A DNA stretch of 33,835 nucleotides from an uncultured Selenomonadaceae bacterium (GTDB taxonomy: Bacteria; Bacillota; Negativicutes; Selenomonadales; Selenomonadaceae), in assembly GCA_905235685.1 (NCBI GenBank), contig CAJOMO010000012.1, positions 1-33,835 on the forward strand, written 5' to 3'. The notes under the pieces are model-generated. The model searched no databases and had not been told where the DNA came from. It saw only the letters and a program-made list of their open reading frames with translations. This document shows, piece by piece, positions 9,140 through 16,003 of the stretch; the stretch's first letter is position 1, and the number at the start of each line of letters is the position of its first letter. Position numbers and translations under genes: made by a program.

Positions 9140-9487
9140 TTGAAAAAAGGCGACATTATCGAACTCACCAAAAAAATGATTTCCGCGCCGAGTTGCTACG
9201 TTGGTTTGAAGGAAGCGGGGCAAAATTGGCTTGACGCGGTCGGCACTGCGGGCGAAAAGGAAGCGGCTAAAAAATTGGTTGCCGAACTTGAAGGCGATAT
9301 CACCGACATTGACAGCTTGGTTGCATTTGCGCATTCCGAAGACGCGGCTAAGATTTTCGGCGAAGGCGTCAAAGGTTTTGCGGCTCACGCGGACGAACTC
9401 AAAGCCAGTGGCGCTAAATTCTGCGACTGCGGCGCGTGCAAACCTGGGCTTGAAATTCTCAAAAACAAAGCCTTAATTCTCGATTAA
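9140..9487 (+). CDS. Small cysteine-containing protein downstream of the activase
   Basis: A 115-residue soluble protein with Cys19 in APSCY and a C-terminal cluster FCDCGAC (Cys95, 97, 100). Similar short proteins in anaerobic Firmicutes are, from memory, labelled molecular chaperone Hsp90; nothing here resembles Hsp90 and that label is probably wrong. The cysteines could bind zinc or an Fe-S cluster. A TTG at 9140 is chosen because AAGGAG at 9126-9131 is then eight bases away; the GTG at 9131 overlaps that site. The gene starts 12 bp after the activase stop, so the two are translated from one message. A role as partner of the activase is inference from position. Confidence 0.75.
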   Translation: MKKGDIIELTKKMISAPSCYVGLKEAGQNWLDAVGTAGEKEAAKKLVAELEGDITDIDSLVAFAHSEDAAKIFGEGVKGFAAHADELKASGAKFCDCGACKPGLEILKNKALILD

Positions 9488-9496
9488 TTAAACCAA

Positions 9497-9877
9497 TTAA
9501 ATTTCTCTGTCGGCGGATTTATCTCTGCCGATTTTTTTATTTTTATAATTTTTCTGGTGTGCGCCGTACGAAAACAGCTCCAAAAATTTCTCCACCAAAT
9601 TAAGCTGCTCCTGCGTCAGCCCTTCAAGGTTAATTAAAATTTTGGACATCGGATTGGCATAGCCGAGCAAAATATAATCCGTCGTCACATTCAACGCCTT
9701 TGAAAGATTTATGATAGTTTTAGCCGTCATGCTTTTCTTGCCGGTCTCAATATAAAACAAAAACTGCGAAGATATTCCCGCCATTTCGGCAATTTGGTCG
9801 CGCGTTTTGCCCTGCGATTCGCGCATATTCCTTATACGACTTCCAATCTGTTTATTAAAATTATTTTGCATATCCAT
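9497..9877 (-). CDS. XRE-family helix-turn-helix transcriptional regulator
   Basis: A 126-residue DNA-binding protein. Residues about 11-70 form a Cro/CI-type helix-turn-helix (IGSRIRNMRESQGKTRDQIA and the recognition region SSQFLFYIETGKKS). The tail is short, charged and without a recognised sensor domain. The ATG at 9877 is preferred because AGGAGAG lies just upstream on the minus strand; the open frame runs further up to 9940 without a site. It converges with the activase operon, and the terminator of that operon (9510-9538) lies inside the last codons of this gene. It is divergent from the zinc-ribbon gene. Targets are unknown; autoregulation through the AT-rich repeat at 9946-9960 is plausible. 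Confidence 0.85.
   Translation of the reverse strand: MDMQNNFNKQIGSRIRNMRESQGKTRDQIAEMAGISSQFLFYIETGKKSMTAKTIINLSKALNVTTDYILLGYANPMSKILINLEGLTQEQLNLVEKFLELFSYGAHQKNYKNKKIGRDKSADREI
9510..9538 (+). terminator. Terminator of the activase operon, inside the XRE gene end
   Basis: TCGGC at 9510-9514 pairs with GCCGA at 9527-9531 and is followed by seven T. The stem is short with a 12-base loop. It lies within the 3' coding end of the convergent XRE gene. Confidence 0.6.
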
Positions 9878-9945
9878 AATATCACTCTCCTGCTGGTACT
9901 GATTTTTAATTTTAAAGGATTTTCCGCCAATAATGTACAATCTAT

Positions 9946-9973
9946 ATTATAAATTATAATTGGCAAGGGTTAA
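9946..9973 (-). promoter_or_regulatory. Possible promoter and operator of the XRE regulator
   Basis: On the minus strand TTAACC (9968-9973) and TATAAT (9946-9951) are 16 bp apart. The near-palindromic AT-rich stretch 9946-9960, also readable as a direct repeat of ATTATAA, overlaps the -10 and could be an operator. This is tentative. Confidence 0.35.
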
Positions 9974-10023
9974 CTTTAGTTGAGAATTTTAAGGTTGGAG
10001 GATTTTTCCGGCGAATAGGTTAC

Positions 10024-10051
10024 TTGATTTTTTTTCGAGCCGTGATATAAT
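10024..10051 (+). promoter_or_regulatory. Promoter of the zinc-ribbon gene
   Basis: TTGATT at 10024-10029 and a perfect TATAAT at 10046-10051 are 16 bp apart. The transcript would have a leader of roughly 65 nt before the ATG at 10122. Confidence 0.65.
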
Positions 10052-10121
10052 ATGCAAGCGTTAAGTTGAGGATATCGGCTTAATCGCTGGAAGTTTTTTA
10101 GTATGTAAGGAGATTTTTTTA

Positions 10122-10412
10122 ATGACTTTCGAAGACAAAACTCTCGTATGCAAAGACTGCGGCAAAGAATTCATTTTCAGCGCAGGCGAACAGGAATTTT
10201 ACGCGGAAAAAGGCTTTGAAAACGAGCCGACCCGTTGCCGTGACTGCCGCGACAAACGCCGCCGCAACCGCGATGGCAGCGAACACCGCCAGATGTTTAC
10301 CGTCGTTTGCGCAGACTGCGGCAAAGAAACTGAAGTTCCCTTCGAGCCGCGCAATGAGCGTCCGGTTTACTGCCGCGACTGCTTTGCTAAACACCGTCCC
10401 GCCAGAGCTTAA
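10122..10412 (+). CDS. Small zinc-ribbon protein (CxxC-x17-CxxC type)
   Basis: A 96-residue basic protein with four CxxC pairs, at Cys10/13, 39/42, 63/66 and 84/87. They form two zinc ribbons; the second has exactly 17 residues between its pairs, as in the CxxC-x17-CxxC family. Between them is an Arg-rich stretch (DKRRRNRDG) that could contact nucleic acid. A clear AAGGAG precedes the ATG, and a near-consensus promoter lies upstream. A hairpin with a T-rich tail at 10484 ends the transcript. Proteins of this kind are common in anaerobes and environmental bacteria; their role is not known. Zinc binding is inferred from the cysteine pattern. Confidence 0.85.
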   Translation: MTFEDKTLVCKDCGKEFIFSAGEQEFYAEKGFENEPTRCRDCRDKRRRNRDGSEHRQMFTVVCADCGKETEVPFEPRNERPVYCRDCFAKHRPARA

Positions 10413-10473
10413 TTTGGCAAATCGGCGGTCTGCGAGTAGTTGTGCATAGATTGTTGCCGATAATTCAGGTGTA

Positions 10474-11442
10474 ATGAAGTCCGAGCCCGACTCGGGCTTT
10501 ATTTTGTTTAAGGGGGATTTTCCTATCAGCTACGCCATTTTAAAATTTTTGAGTTGGATAATTTGCCGCCTGCCCTTCAATTTCGCGCTGTCGATTGGAA
10601 ATGCTCTTGCCAAATTTTTATGGCTGTTCGTTCCCGCCAAAAGAAAAATTCTCGCGCAGGAAAATATTCAGCAATGTTTGAATGTAGACGCCGAAACCGC
10701 TAAGAAAATCGCGAAGATTAGCGCTGTCAATTTTGGCTCAATTTTTATCGAAGTTATGAGTTTCCCGAAGTTGAAAAATGATATGCACCGCCACGTGAAA
10801 ATGATTGGGCTGGAACATTTGACGAATTACATTAACAGCGACAGGGGCGGGCGCGGCGCGGTGATAATGACGAGCCACAGCGATAATTGGGAGCTTATGG
10901 GCGGGGCGTTTGCTCAAAATGGCATTCCGCTGGTTGGCGTGGCAAAAAAGCAGAAATCCGAGGGCGCGGACAAATTTATCAACGAATACCGGACGCTGAT
11001 TGGCATGCACATAACTTATCGGAGCGGCGTTCGTGAAATGTACAAACTTTTGGACGAAGGGCATTTTATTGGGCTGATAATGGATCAAGACGTTGGACGG
11101 CACGACGGCGTTGTGGTGAAATTTTTCAATCGGGCGACAAATTACGTGACGGGCGCGGCGTCAATGTCCAGGTTTAAAGGCGTTCCGATATTTCCGGCGT
11201 TTATGCACAAAAATTCGGATGGCACTCACACGTTGGAGATACAGCCGCCGCTTTACGTTGAAAAGACTTCGGACAAGCGCGCCGACATTTACCAAATGAC
11301 TCAGCAACTTGCAACCCTGACTGAACAGCACATTCGCAAATATCCGGCTGAATGGTTTTGGTTACACGACCGCTGGAAGTCGATTCGCGTAGAATTTACG
11401 CCGGAAGAAATTTCCGAACTTAACAGCAAACTTGACATATAA
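10474..11442 (+). CDS. Lipid A biosynthesis acyltransferase (LpxL/HtrB family)
   Basis: An inner-membrane enzyme of the lysophospholipid acyltransferase superfamily that adds secondary acyl chains to lipid A. The catalytic H-x4-E motif is at His135-Glu140 (HSDNWE). A membrane segment lies near the N-terminus, and the conserved RSGVREMYKLL, MDQDVGRHDGV and HDRWKS blocks follow. It implies an LPS outer membrane. The start is uncertain. The ATG at 10474 has a poor ribosome binding site, and its first codons form the terminator hairpin of the preceding gene. By contrast an AGGGGG at 10511-10516 sits eight bases before an ATC at 10525, from which the protein would begin like its relatives (SYAILKF). 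I keep 10474 as the nearest conventional start, but the true start may be 10525. Confidence 0.85.
   Translation: MKSEPDSGFILFKGDFPISYAILKFLSWIICRLPFNFALSIGNALAKFLWLFVPAKRKILAQENIQQCLNVDAETAKKIAKISAVNFGSIFIEVMSFPKLKNDMHRHVKMIGLEHLTNYINSDRGGRGAVIMTSHSDNWELMGGAFAQNGIPLVGVAKKQKSEGADKFINEYRTLIGMHITYRSGVREMYKLLDEGHFIGLIMDQDVGRHDGVVVKFFNRATNYVTGAASMSRFKGVPIFPAFMHKNSDGTHTLEIQPPLYVEKTSDKRADIYQMTQQLATLTEQHIRKYPAEWFWLHDRWKSIRVEFTPEEISELNSKLDI
10484..10508 (+). terminator. Terminator-like hairpin after the zinc-ribbon gene
   Basis: AGCCCGA and TCGGGCT form a nearly perfect inverted repeat with one central base, followed by TTATTTTGTTT. It sits in the first codons of the acyltransferase if that gene starts at 10474. 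Confidence 0.6.
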
Positions 11443-11448
11443 AAAATA

Positions 11449-11566
11449 GGGCGCGCACGGACGCGCGCCCCCGAACCCCTGCCCGCGCCTCAAATGAGCT
11501 GGAAGCGAATTTCATAAGCGCGGGCGATTTTCTTTGCCGGCGTTTCTTTTCTAAAAAGAAATGCCG
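11449..11566 (-). repeat. Three-hairpin dispersed element, copy 1
   Basis: Hairpin H1 (11449-11470) has an 8-bp GC stem and a 6-base loop. Hairpin H2 (11481-11525) has the stem GCCCGCGC/GCGCGGGC around a 29-base loop. Hairpin H3 (11538-11566) has a 13-bp stem and a 3-base loop. The loop of H2 is identical to that of copy 2 at 19654-19774. On the minus strand H1 is followed by TATTTTTTA, so the element can end the transcript of the 131-residue gene. It fills most of the gap between two convergent genes (11443-11578). Confidence 0.75.
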
Positions 11567-11578
11567 AATCAGAATTGA

Positions 11579-11974
11579 CTATTGAGCGAATTGACTGTAA
11601 TTGCTGAAATACTCATAAGCCTTTGCCGCGATTTGCTGTTGTGTTTGGAAAGAGCGGTCGTTATAATCTTGAAAACCCGTCGGACCGAGCGCCGAATAAT
11701 CGCCAATTTTTGAGGCTTGAAATTCGTCATCCTGTTGCATGGTGCGCGAGATACTTTCAACCGACACTTCCAGGGTTTCGCGGGCGTTTTGGCTGAATTG
11801 TCCGCGTCCGACATGCACTTCGTCGCCGAAATTTGAAACGGGGTCGCGCGCCGTGAACATTCTTTCGGAAGTTGCCATACTGCCGTTATTAATGGCGGTA
11901 CGGTTATTCTGCATCATTGTCATTCCCAGCCCGCCGTCCAGTTTTGCGTGCTGAATAACATTTTGAATAGGCAT
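11579..11974 (-). CDS. Unrecognised 131-residue protein with a sigma-28-like promoter
   Basis: I do not recognise a family. The protein is hydrophilic, has no cysteine, signal peptide or membrane segment, and is rich in Gln, Asn, Ser and Met. It has a Met-rich segment (GLGMTMMQNN) early on and ends in an aromatic, Gln-rich tail (YEYFSNYSQFAQ). The ATG is preceded by AAGGAGGG at good spacing. A promoter of the flagellar sigma-28 type lies about 95 bases upstream (12069-12096), and the leader contains a stable hairpin. The next gene upstream on the same strand is flagellin, with its own sigma-28-like promoter. This suggests a late flagellar, chemotaxis or cell-surface function, which is inference. 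It ends in the three-hairpin element. Confidence 0.75.
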   Translation of the reverse strand: MPIQNVIQHAKLDGGLGMTMMQNNRTAINNGSMATSERMFTARDPVSNFGDEVHVGRGQFSQNARETLEVSVESISRTMQQDDEFQASKIGDYSALGPTGFQDYNDRSFQTQQQIAAKAYEYFSNYSQFAQ

Positions 11975-12014
11975 ACATTATCCCTCCTTGAAAAAAATTC
12001 TCCAATATCCTCAC

Positions 12015-12041
12015 AGCCGCATTTTACCACGCGGCTTTTTT
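12015..12041. terminator. Hairpin in the leader of the 131-residue gene
   Basis: AGCCGC (12015-12020) pairs with GCGGCT (12031-12036). On the plus strand it is followed by T-rich sequence and looks like a terminator. On the minus strand it lies within the predicted leader RNA of the 131-residue gene. Confidence 0.5.
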
Positions 12042-12068
12042 ATTGGCAAGATTTTACTTGATAATTAT

Positions 12069-12096
12069 TTATCGGCAAATTTCCGGAAAATCTTTA
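12069..12096 (-). promoter_or_regulatory. Sigma-28-like promoter for the 131-residue gene
   Basis: On the minus strand TAAA (12093-12096) is followed after 16 bp by GCCGATAA (12069-12076). The consensus is TAAA, 15 bp, GCCGATAA, so the spacing is one base long. The -10 octamer is identical to that upstream of flagellin. Confidence 0.55.
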
Positions 12097-12147
12097 CAGT
12101 GGGCGAAAAAAAATCCTTCCCGAAAAACAAGAAGGACTAACAAAACA

Positions 12148-12225
12148 ATGGTGTCAAGAACATTTATGATACGCAAATCCGCTCGTCAGCAAATTCGCCG
12201 TATCAACGAATTTATGAAACAATGA
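12148..12225 (+). CDS. Possible 25-residue basic peptide
   Basis: A short frame begins at ATG 12148 after AAGGA at an 11-base distance, and ends in TGA at 12223-12225. The peptide has six Arg and two Lys and ends FMKQ. A longer in-frame reading reaches back to 12043 but would cross the sigma-28 promoter region. Two hairpins flank the frame. There is no independent support, so this may be chance. Confidence 0.25.
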   Translation: MVSRTFMIRKSARQQIRRINEFMKQ

Positions 12226-12246
12226 ATAAGATGATTGCATAAGCAG

Positions 12247-12282
12247 AAAAACCGCTGACTCCAATGAAGCCAACGGTTTTTT
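12247..12282. terminator. Bidirectional terminator-like hairpin
   Basis: AAAAACCG (12247-12254) pairs with CGGTTTTT, with further broken pairing inside. T runs follow on both strands. On the minus strand it could end flagellin transcription about 150 nt past the stop. Confidence 0.5.
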
Positions 12283-12433
12283 GCTCGTAGGTCGCCGCTT
12301 CCGAGCCGCGCGCCTAAGAATTAGTTTTTTACTACCATAAGAGCCTCTGTAACTGGAGGTTATTCAGCCCTCGACGGGGCTTTTTATTTACGCCGCGAGA
12401 ATTTTAATCAAGCGGTCGTTATCGAATGTTAAA
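12283..12433. other. Structured intergenic region downstream of flagellin
   Basis: Three hairpins are visible: GCTCG/CGAGC near 12283-12306, CCTC/GAGG near 12343-12359, and AGCCC/GGGCT at 12366-12381, the last followed on the plus strand by TTTTTATTT. At 12324-12338 the minus strand repeats 15 bases found at the flagellin start (14903-14917), reading Met-Val-Val-Lys-Asn and then a stop. It could hold a small RNA or a degraded flagellin start. Together with 11975-12282 it makes up a 459-base stretch with no confident gene. Confidence 0.4.
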
Positions 12434-14923
12434 TTACTGGAGCAAGCTGAGAACTGCACTTGAATTTTGGTTAGCCTGCGCGAGCATCGACTGAGCCGCC
12501 TGCAAGAGAACATTATTCTTCGTGTAGTTGGTCATTTCCTTAGCCATATCAGCGTCACGAATAGTAGATTCAGCCGCCTGGACATTTTCGCTGGAAGTCG
12601 TCAAGTTGCTGGAAGTGTATTCAAGTCTTGCCTCGATAGCGCCAATGGTTGTCTGCTGGTCAAGAGCTTTTTGAAGAGCGTTATTGAAAACGGCAACCGC
12701 CGCATTAGCATTTTCTTGAGTGGACACGTCAACAACTTTGCCGTCGTTGCCTTTAAGTCCGAGGGCGTGAGCGCGCATATCAGCCAAACCAACGGAAATT
12801 GATTGACTTGCCGCCGCGCCGATATGGATTTTCAGAGCGTTATCTTCAACGGATTCATTGCGTGCGAAATTGAGGATAGTCCAAGAATTGAGCGCGGTAT
12901 CAACGGATTTGCGAACATTGCCTTCAGCGTCGGAAATGCTGATTGAGAAACCGGCGATTTGTCCGTCAAGTCCGGATTGCGCCGCCGTGATTGTCAAACC
13001 TGCCGTGCCGTCCGGCGTGGAAACGATATGATTCGTTGCGTCGACGCCAACCTGTGAGCCGGTCAAAAGTGCAGGTCCGCTGAACTGAGCAAGCACGCCA
13101 TTTTGAGCCAACTCAAGGGATTTTGCATAGTTATTTCCCGAGTCACCCAAAGTTGTCGCTGCTGTGGCAACCGCCGTTGCCGGAGTTTCCAGAGAAGAAT
13201 ACAAAGGAAGAGTGGTTAATGCCGCCGGAGCTGATCCGTCCCAACCAGTTGCAGCAGTAACAGTGGCGGCGGAATCAGTATACTTGAAAGCTGCCATCAA
13301 AGTGGCGAGACCCGTTTTAAGTTGTCCGTCTTTGAGAGTTGAAAGATTGAGCGAATTGTCGTCAAGAATTTTGTTGAGCTGGTATGCAACGGCGTCGGTG
13401 ATAGCTTTAATTTGGCTTGCCTTTTCGGCGTCAGTCAATTCGTTATCTGCGGCATAAGTCAAAGTTTTGTTATTGTAGGAAGCCGCCGCTGTCAAAGTGA
13501 AAGTGCCTGCCGTTGCGCCGGTCATTTGTCCGGTCAAATTGGAGATATAACTTTCCACCGCCAACGAATAAGAATTTTTAGCATTTTCCACACTTTGCAA
13601 CTGCAACAGAGCGTCCAATTCCGCGAGTCCCACGTTATAATCTTTAATGGCGCTGTTCAAATCAGTCAAAGCGTCTGCCAGTTCCGCATTCGCCGTGGTG
13701 TATTCTTCGTAGTAGCCAATCAAAGTATCGTTGCCGCTTGCGTAAATTCTCTCTTTGTAAACGTTAATGGTTTCCAAATTGCCGTCCCAGCTGATTGTAC
13801 TGCCAAATTGCGTCTGGAGTTCTTGATAGAGATTGTAAGCCGCACCTGAACCGGTGGTGCCGTCGGACGCAACATAGCCAACTTTTTTAGCCAGAGTGTT
13901 GTAATTATTTAGCGCTTCCTTAACCGCCTGGAACATCTCACCGTCATATGCTCCGGTCAATGTACCAGCCCCAATTGCAGGATCTTTTGTGAAAGTGACA
14001 GTATCGCCGGTATCTGCTGCAGCTCCGGTGGCGAGTTTCAAGGTATGTAAATTGGCATCATCTGCATCAGTTACCACGAACGAAGCGCCGGCAGTTGCAA
14101 CGTCTGACGCATCTGAACCTGGAACCTGGCTCTTGTTCATATTAAGGGCGTCTTTCAAATAGGCGACAGCGTTATCAATGGTCGTTTTGGTTGTTGCGGC
14201 GGTAATGAGCCCGTCCGCCTGTGCAACGTCCTCATTTGCAGTCGTCGCGAAGATTTGACTGGACTGGTCGATTTCTTCAGCCTTGCTGAAAATCGTCCCG
14301 AGTGTATTATCGCCGACGCTGAAAGTAGTTACATAGGTATTGCCGCCCTGAACGTAGGAAACGGTAACTTTGTCCGTGGATTCGATAACGAGGTGTTCGC
14401 CATTGCGCGCGTAGAGTTCGGTAAGTTTGGTGAGCGCGGTGGTGTCGGTGGCAAGAGCCTGGTTAGTCATTGAGCCGTAAGTTGCCTTGCCGCTCGGAGT
14501 TTTGGAGCCGTCCAACAAATATTTTCCGTTAAAGGTAACAAGGGCATTGTCGTCGATTTGGTCAACGAACTGGTCGATTTCCTTTTGGATAGTAGCGCGG
14601 TCGTCGTCGGTGTTGGTGTCGGTCGCCGCGTCGATAGCTTTTTGTTTGAGGGTTTTGAGAATTTCAACGGTGTTAGCAACTGCGCCCTCAGCAGTTTTCA
14701 TAAGACTCGAACCGTTTTGAGTGTTCTGGTTAGCCTGGTCGAGCGAGCTGATCATAACGCGCATACGTTCCGAAATAGCGTAACCGGAAGCGTCGTCTTG
14801 CGCGGAATTGATTTTCATGCCGCTCGAAACTTTCTGCAGACTTTTCTGCAACGCGCTCGTATTTTTGTTAAGTGTGTTGAGCGTGTTGACTGCACTCATG
14901 TTGTTTTTTACTACCATTGCCAT
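12434..14923 (-). CDS. fliC: Flagellin, unusually long
   Basis: This is the filament subunit. The N-terminal D0/D1 domain (MAMVVKNNMSAVNTLNTLNK onward, with SAQDDASGYAISERM) and the C-terminal D1/D0 domain (from about residue 740, ending SMLAQANQNSSAVLSLLQ) are classic. Between them is a central region of about 550 residues, rich in Ala, Thr, Ser, Gly and Asp, which makes the protein 829 residues against roughly 270-500 in common flagellins. The ATG at 14923 is chosen because AGGAGG lies just upstream; the open frame continues to 15076 without a ribosome binding site. A sigma-28-like promoter lies at 15236-15262, giving a leader of about 300 nt. The central domain is probably surface-exposed on the filament and may be glycosylated, which is inference. 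Confidence 0.95.
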   Translation of the reverse strand: MAMVVKNNMSAVNTLNTLNKNTSALQKSLQKVSSGMKINSAQDDASGYAISERMRVMISSLDQANQNTQNGSSLMKTAEGAVANTVEILKTLKQKAIDAATDTNTDDDRATIQKEIDQFVDQIDDNALVTFNGKYLLDGSKTPSGKATYGSMTNQALATDTTALTKLTELYARNGEHLVIESTDKVTVSYVQGGNTYVTTFSVGDNTLGTIFSKAEEIDQSSQIFATTANEDVAQADGLITAATTKTTIDNAVAYLKDALNMNKSQVPGSDASDVATAGASFVVTDADDANLHTLKLATGAAADTGDTVTFTKDPAIGAGTLTGAYDGEMFQAVKEALNNYNTLAKKVGYVASDGTTGSGAAYNLYQELQTQFGSTISWDGNLETINVYKERIYASGNDTLIGYYEEYTTANAELADALTDLNSAIKDYNVGLAELDALLQLQSVENAKNSYSLAVESYISNLTGQMTGATAGTFTLTAAASYNNKTLTYAADNELTDAEKASQIKAITDAVAYQLNKILDDNSLNLSTLKDGQLKTGLATLMAAFKYTDSAATVTAATGWDGSAPAALTTLPLYSSLETPATAVATAATTLGDSGNNYAKSLELAQNGVLAQFSGPALLTGSQVGVDATNHIVSTPDGTAGLTITAAQSGLDGQIAGFSISISDAEGNVRKSVDTALNSWTILNFARNESVEDNALKIHIGAAASQSISVGLADMRAHALGLKGNDGKVVDVSTQENANAAVAVFNNALQKALDQQTTIGAIEARLEYTSSNLTTSSENVQAAESTIRDADMAKEMTNYTKNNVLLQAAQSMLAQANQNSSAVLSLLQ

Positions 14924-15235
14924 TTTAAGTTTCCTCCTTGGCTTAAATAACGTTATCCTTTTTAGCGAGTTCCTTCCCGCCTGTATGTAATAAGCAAATC
15001 TCCGCCGGAAAATGACCGTCGCCAAATTCCAAACGATTCGCCGTGCACAAAGCGCTCGACGCGAAGATTTACCCATTAGTCTTTGGATAATTAAGCGAGT
15101 CTAAATTGCCCGCTTTTTTGTCTGCGTTCGATATTCAATTTGCAAAGAACCCGATTCAGCCGAAACGCACCGACTGAATCATTTATTTTTACCCGAGATT
15201 TTAAATTCACAAGAGTTTTACTTGTTTCAAAGAAT
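14924..15235 (-). other. Long structured flagellin leader
   Basis: If transcription starts near 15229, the flagellin mRNA has a leader of about 305 nt. It contains a 10-bp hairpin at 15153-15180 (GATTCAGTCG pairing with CGGCTGAATC) and a weaker hairpin near 15100-15120. Several GGA trinucleotides lie near the ribosome binding site at 14933-14938. No gene is seen in this stretch. Leader-based control, for example by CsrA as in other flagellins, is possible but not shown. Confidence 0.4.
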
Positions 15236-15262
15236 TTATCGGCGATTTTCCGAAGGAACTTA
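15236..15262 (-). promoter_or_regulatory. Sigma-28-like promoter of flagellin
   Basis: On the minus strand TAAG (15259-15262) is followed after exactly 15 bp by GCCGATAA (15236-15243). The match to the sigma-28 (FliA/SigD) consensus is one base short of perfect. Confidence 0.65.
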
Positions 15263-15386
15263 AGTGATTTTTAGGTAAGTTGTTTTTTTTTTTTGATAAT
15301 TCCGCTGCGACCCACAAGGGGTCTTGCGGCAATTTGGGGTTGATGTAAACTAAAAAATTTTTCTACCGATACGGTTTCCGGAAATT

Positions 15387-16002
15387 TTATCTCCTCGATA
15401 TTTTTTCAAGCTCGGAAATTCTTTCGTTTTGTTGGACAAGCGCGTTTGTTAAATTGCCGATAACGTCCGTCATATTTTTCAGCATTTCGTCCACGCGCTG
15501 AAACCTTGCGGAAAACTGCAAGAAATTTTTCTGCCTGTCATTGCGCGCGCCCTCAATCAGCCGCTCCATTTGAAGAATTTCATAATCTTGCAAAGTGTAC
15601 GCCGCCTTCGCCGGAATTTTTTCGCCCGCGCCAAAAATAACCTCATACATATTCGCGAAAAATTTATCGTCAATTTCCAGCGCCAAAAGTTTTCTGTACT
15701 GTTCCGGCGTCAAATATTTTTTCAAATCGATTGCGCCGCGCAATATATCATATTCCGTATTTTTTCCTACCGTTTTTTCAAAAATCTGCACTGCAACGCT
15801 GAAAAATCCGTATATCGCCAGGATAACCGCCTCCGGCATTTCCGATTTTTCGCGCAGTGAGCCATAATCGATCAGAAAAATTTTATTCTGCTCTTCGTCG
15901 TACAAAAAATTCATAGTCCGAATATCGATGTGGTAATAGCCGCGCCCTTCCAGAAAAATCATGCACTTCAAAATCTGCTTAACAAGCTCCGCGCTGTCAT
16001 AA
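15387..16002 (-). pseudogene. C-lobe and coiled-coil tail of a broken WbdD-like kinase
   Basis: This frame carries the catalytic half of a protein-kinase-like fold. GYYHIDIRTMNFL matches the HxDxxxxN catalytic loop and FLIDYG replaces the DFG metal-binding motif. The last 40 residues (from RFQRVDEMLKNM to NERISELEKISRR) have coiled-coil periodicity. The frame is open upstream to about 16002 (YDSAELVKQILK precedes the Met at 15971), where recognisable kinase sequence stops and the inserted relic begins. Together with the two frames at 16358-16804 and 16783-17337 it makes the order methyltransferase, kinase, coiled coil. That order is known from WbdD, which caps O-antigen chains in E. coli O9a. 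The gene is almost certainly not producing the whole protein. Confidence 0.6.
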
Positions 16003-16003
16003 T

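Noticed and set aside
11449..11470. CsrA-binding hairpin (GGA in the H1 loop)
   Set aside because: The loop carries GGA only on the plus strand, while the U-rich tail and the upstream genes put the transcript on the minus strand.
12467..14950. Several plus-strand open frames inside flagellin
   Set aside because: They are antisense to a clearly coding gene and lack ribosome binding sites.
15283..15294. Run of 12 T upstream of the flagellin promoter
   Set aside because: No hairpin with U-tail arrangement on either strand fits, so it is kept only as a simple run.
15302..15329. Hairpin GACCC/GGGTC with outer CCGC/GCGG
   Set aside because: It is followed by no T run on either strand and no gene depends on it; the significance cannot be judged.
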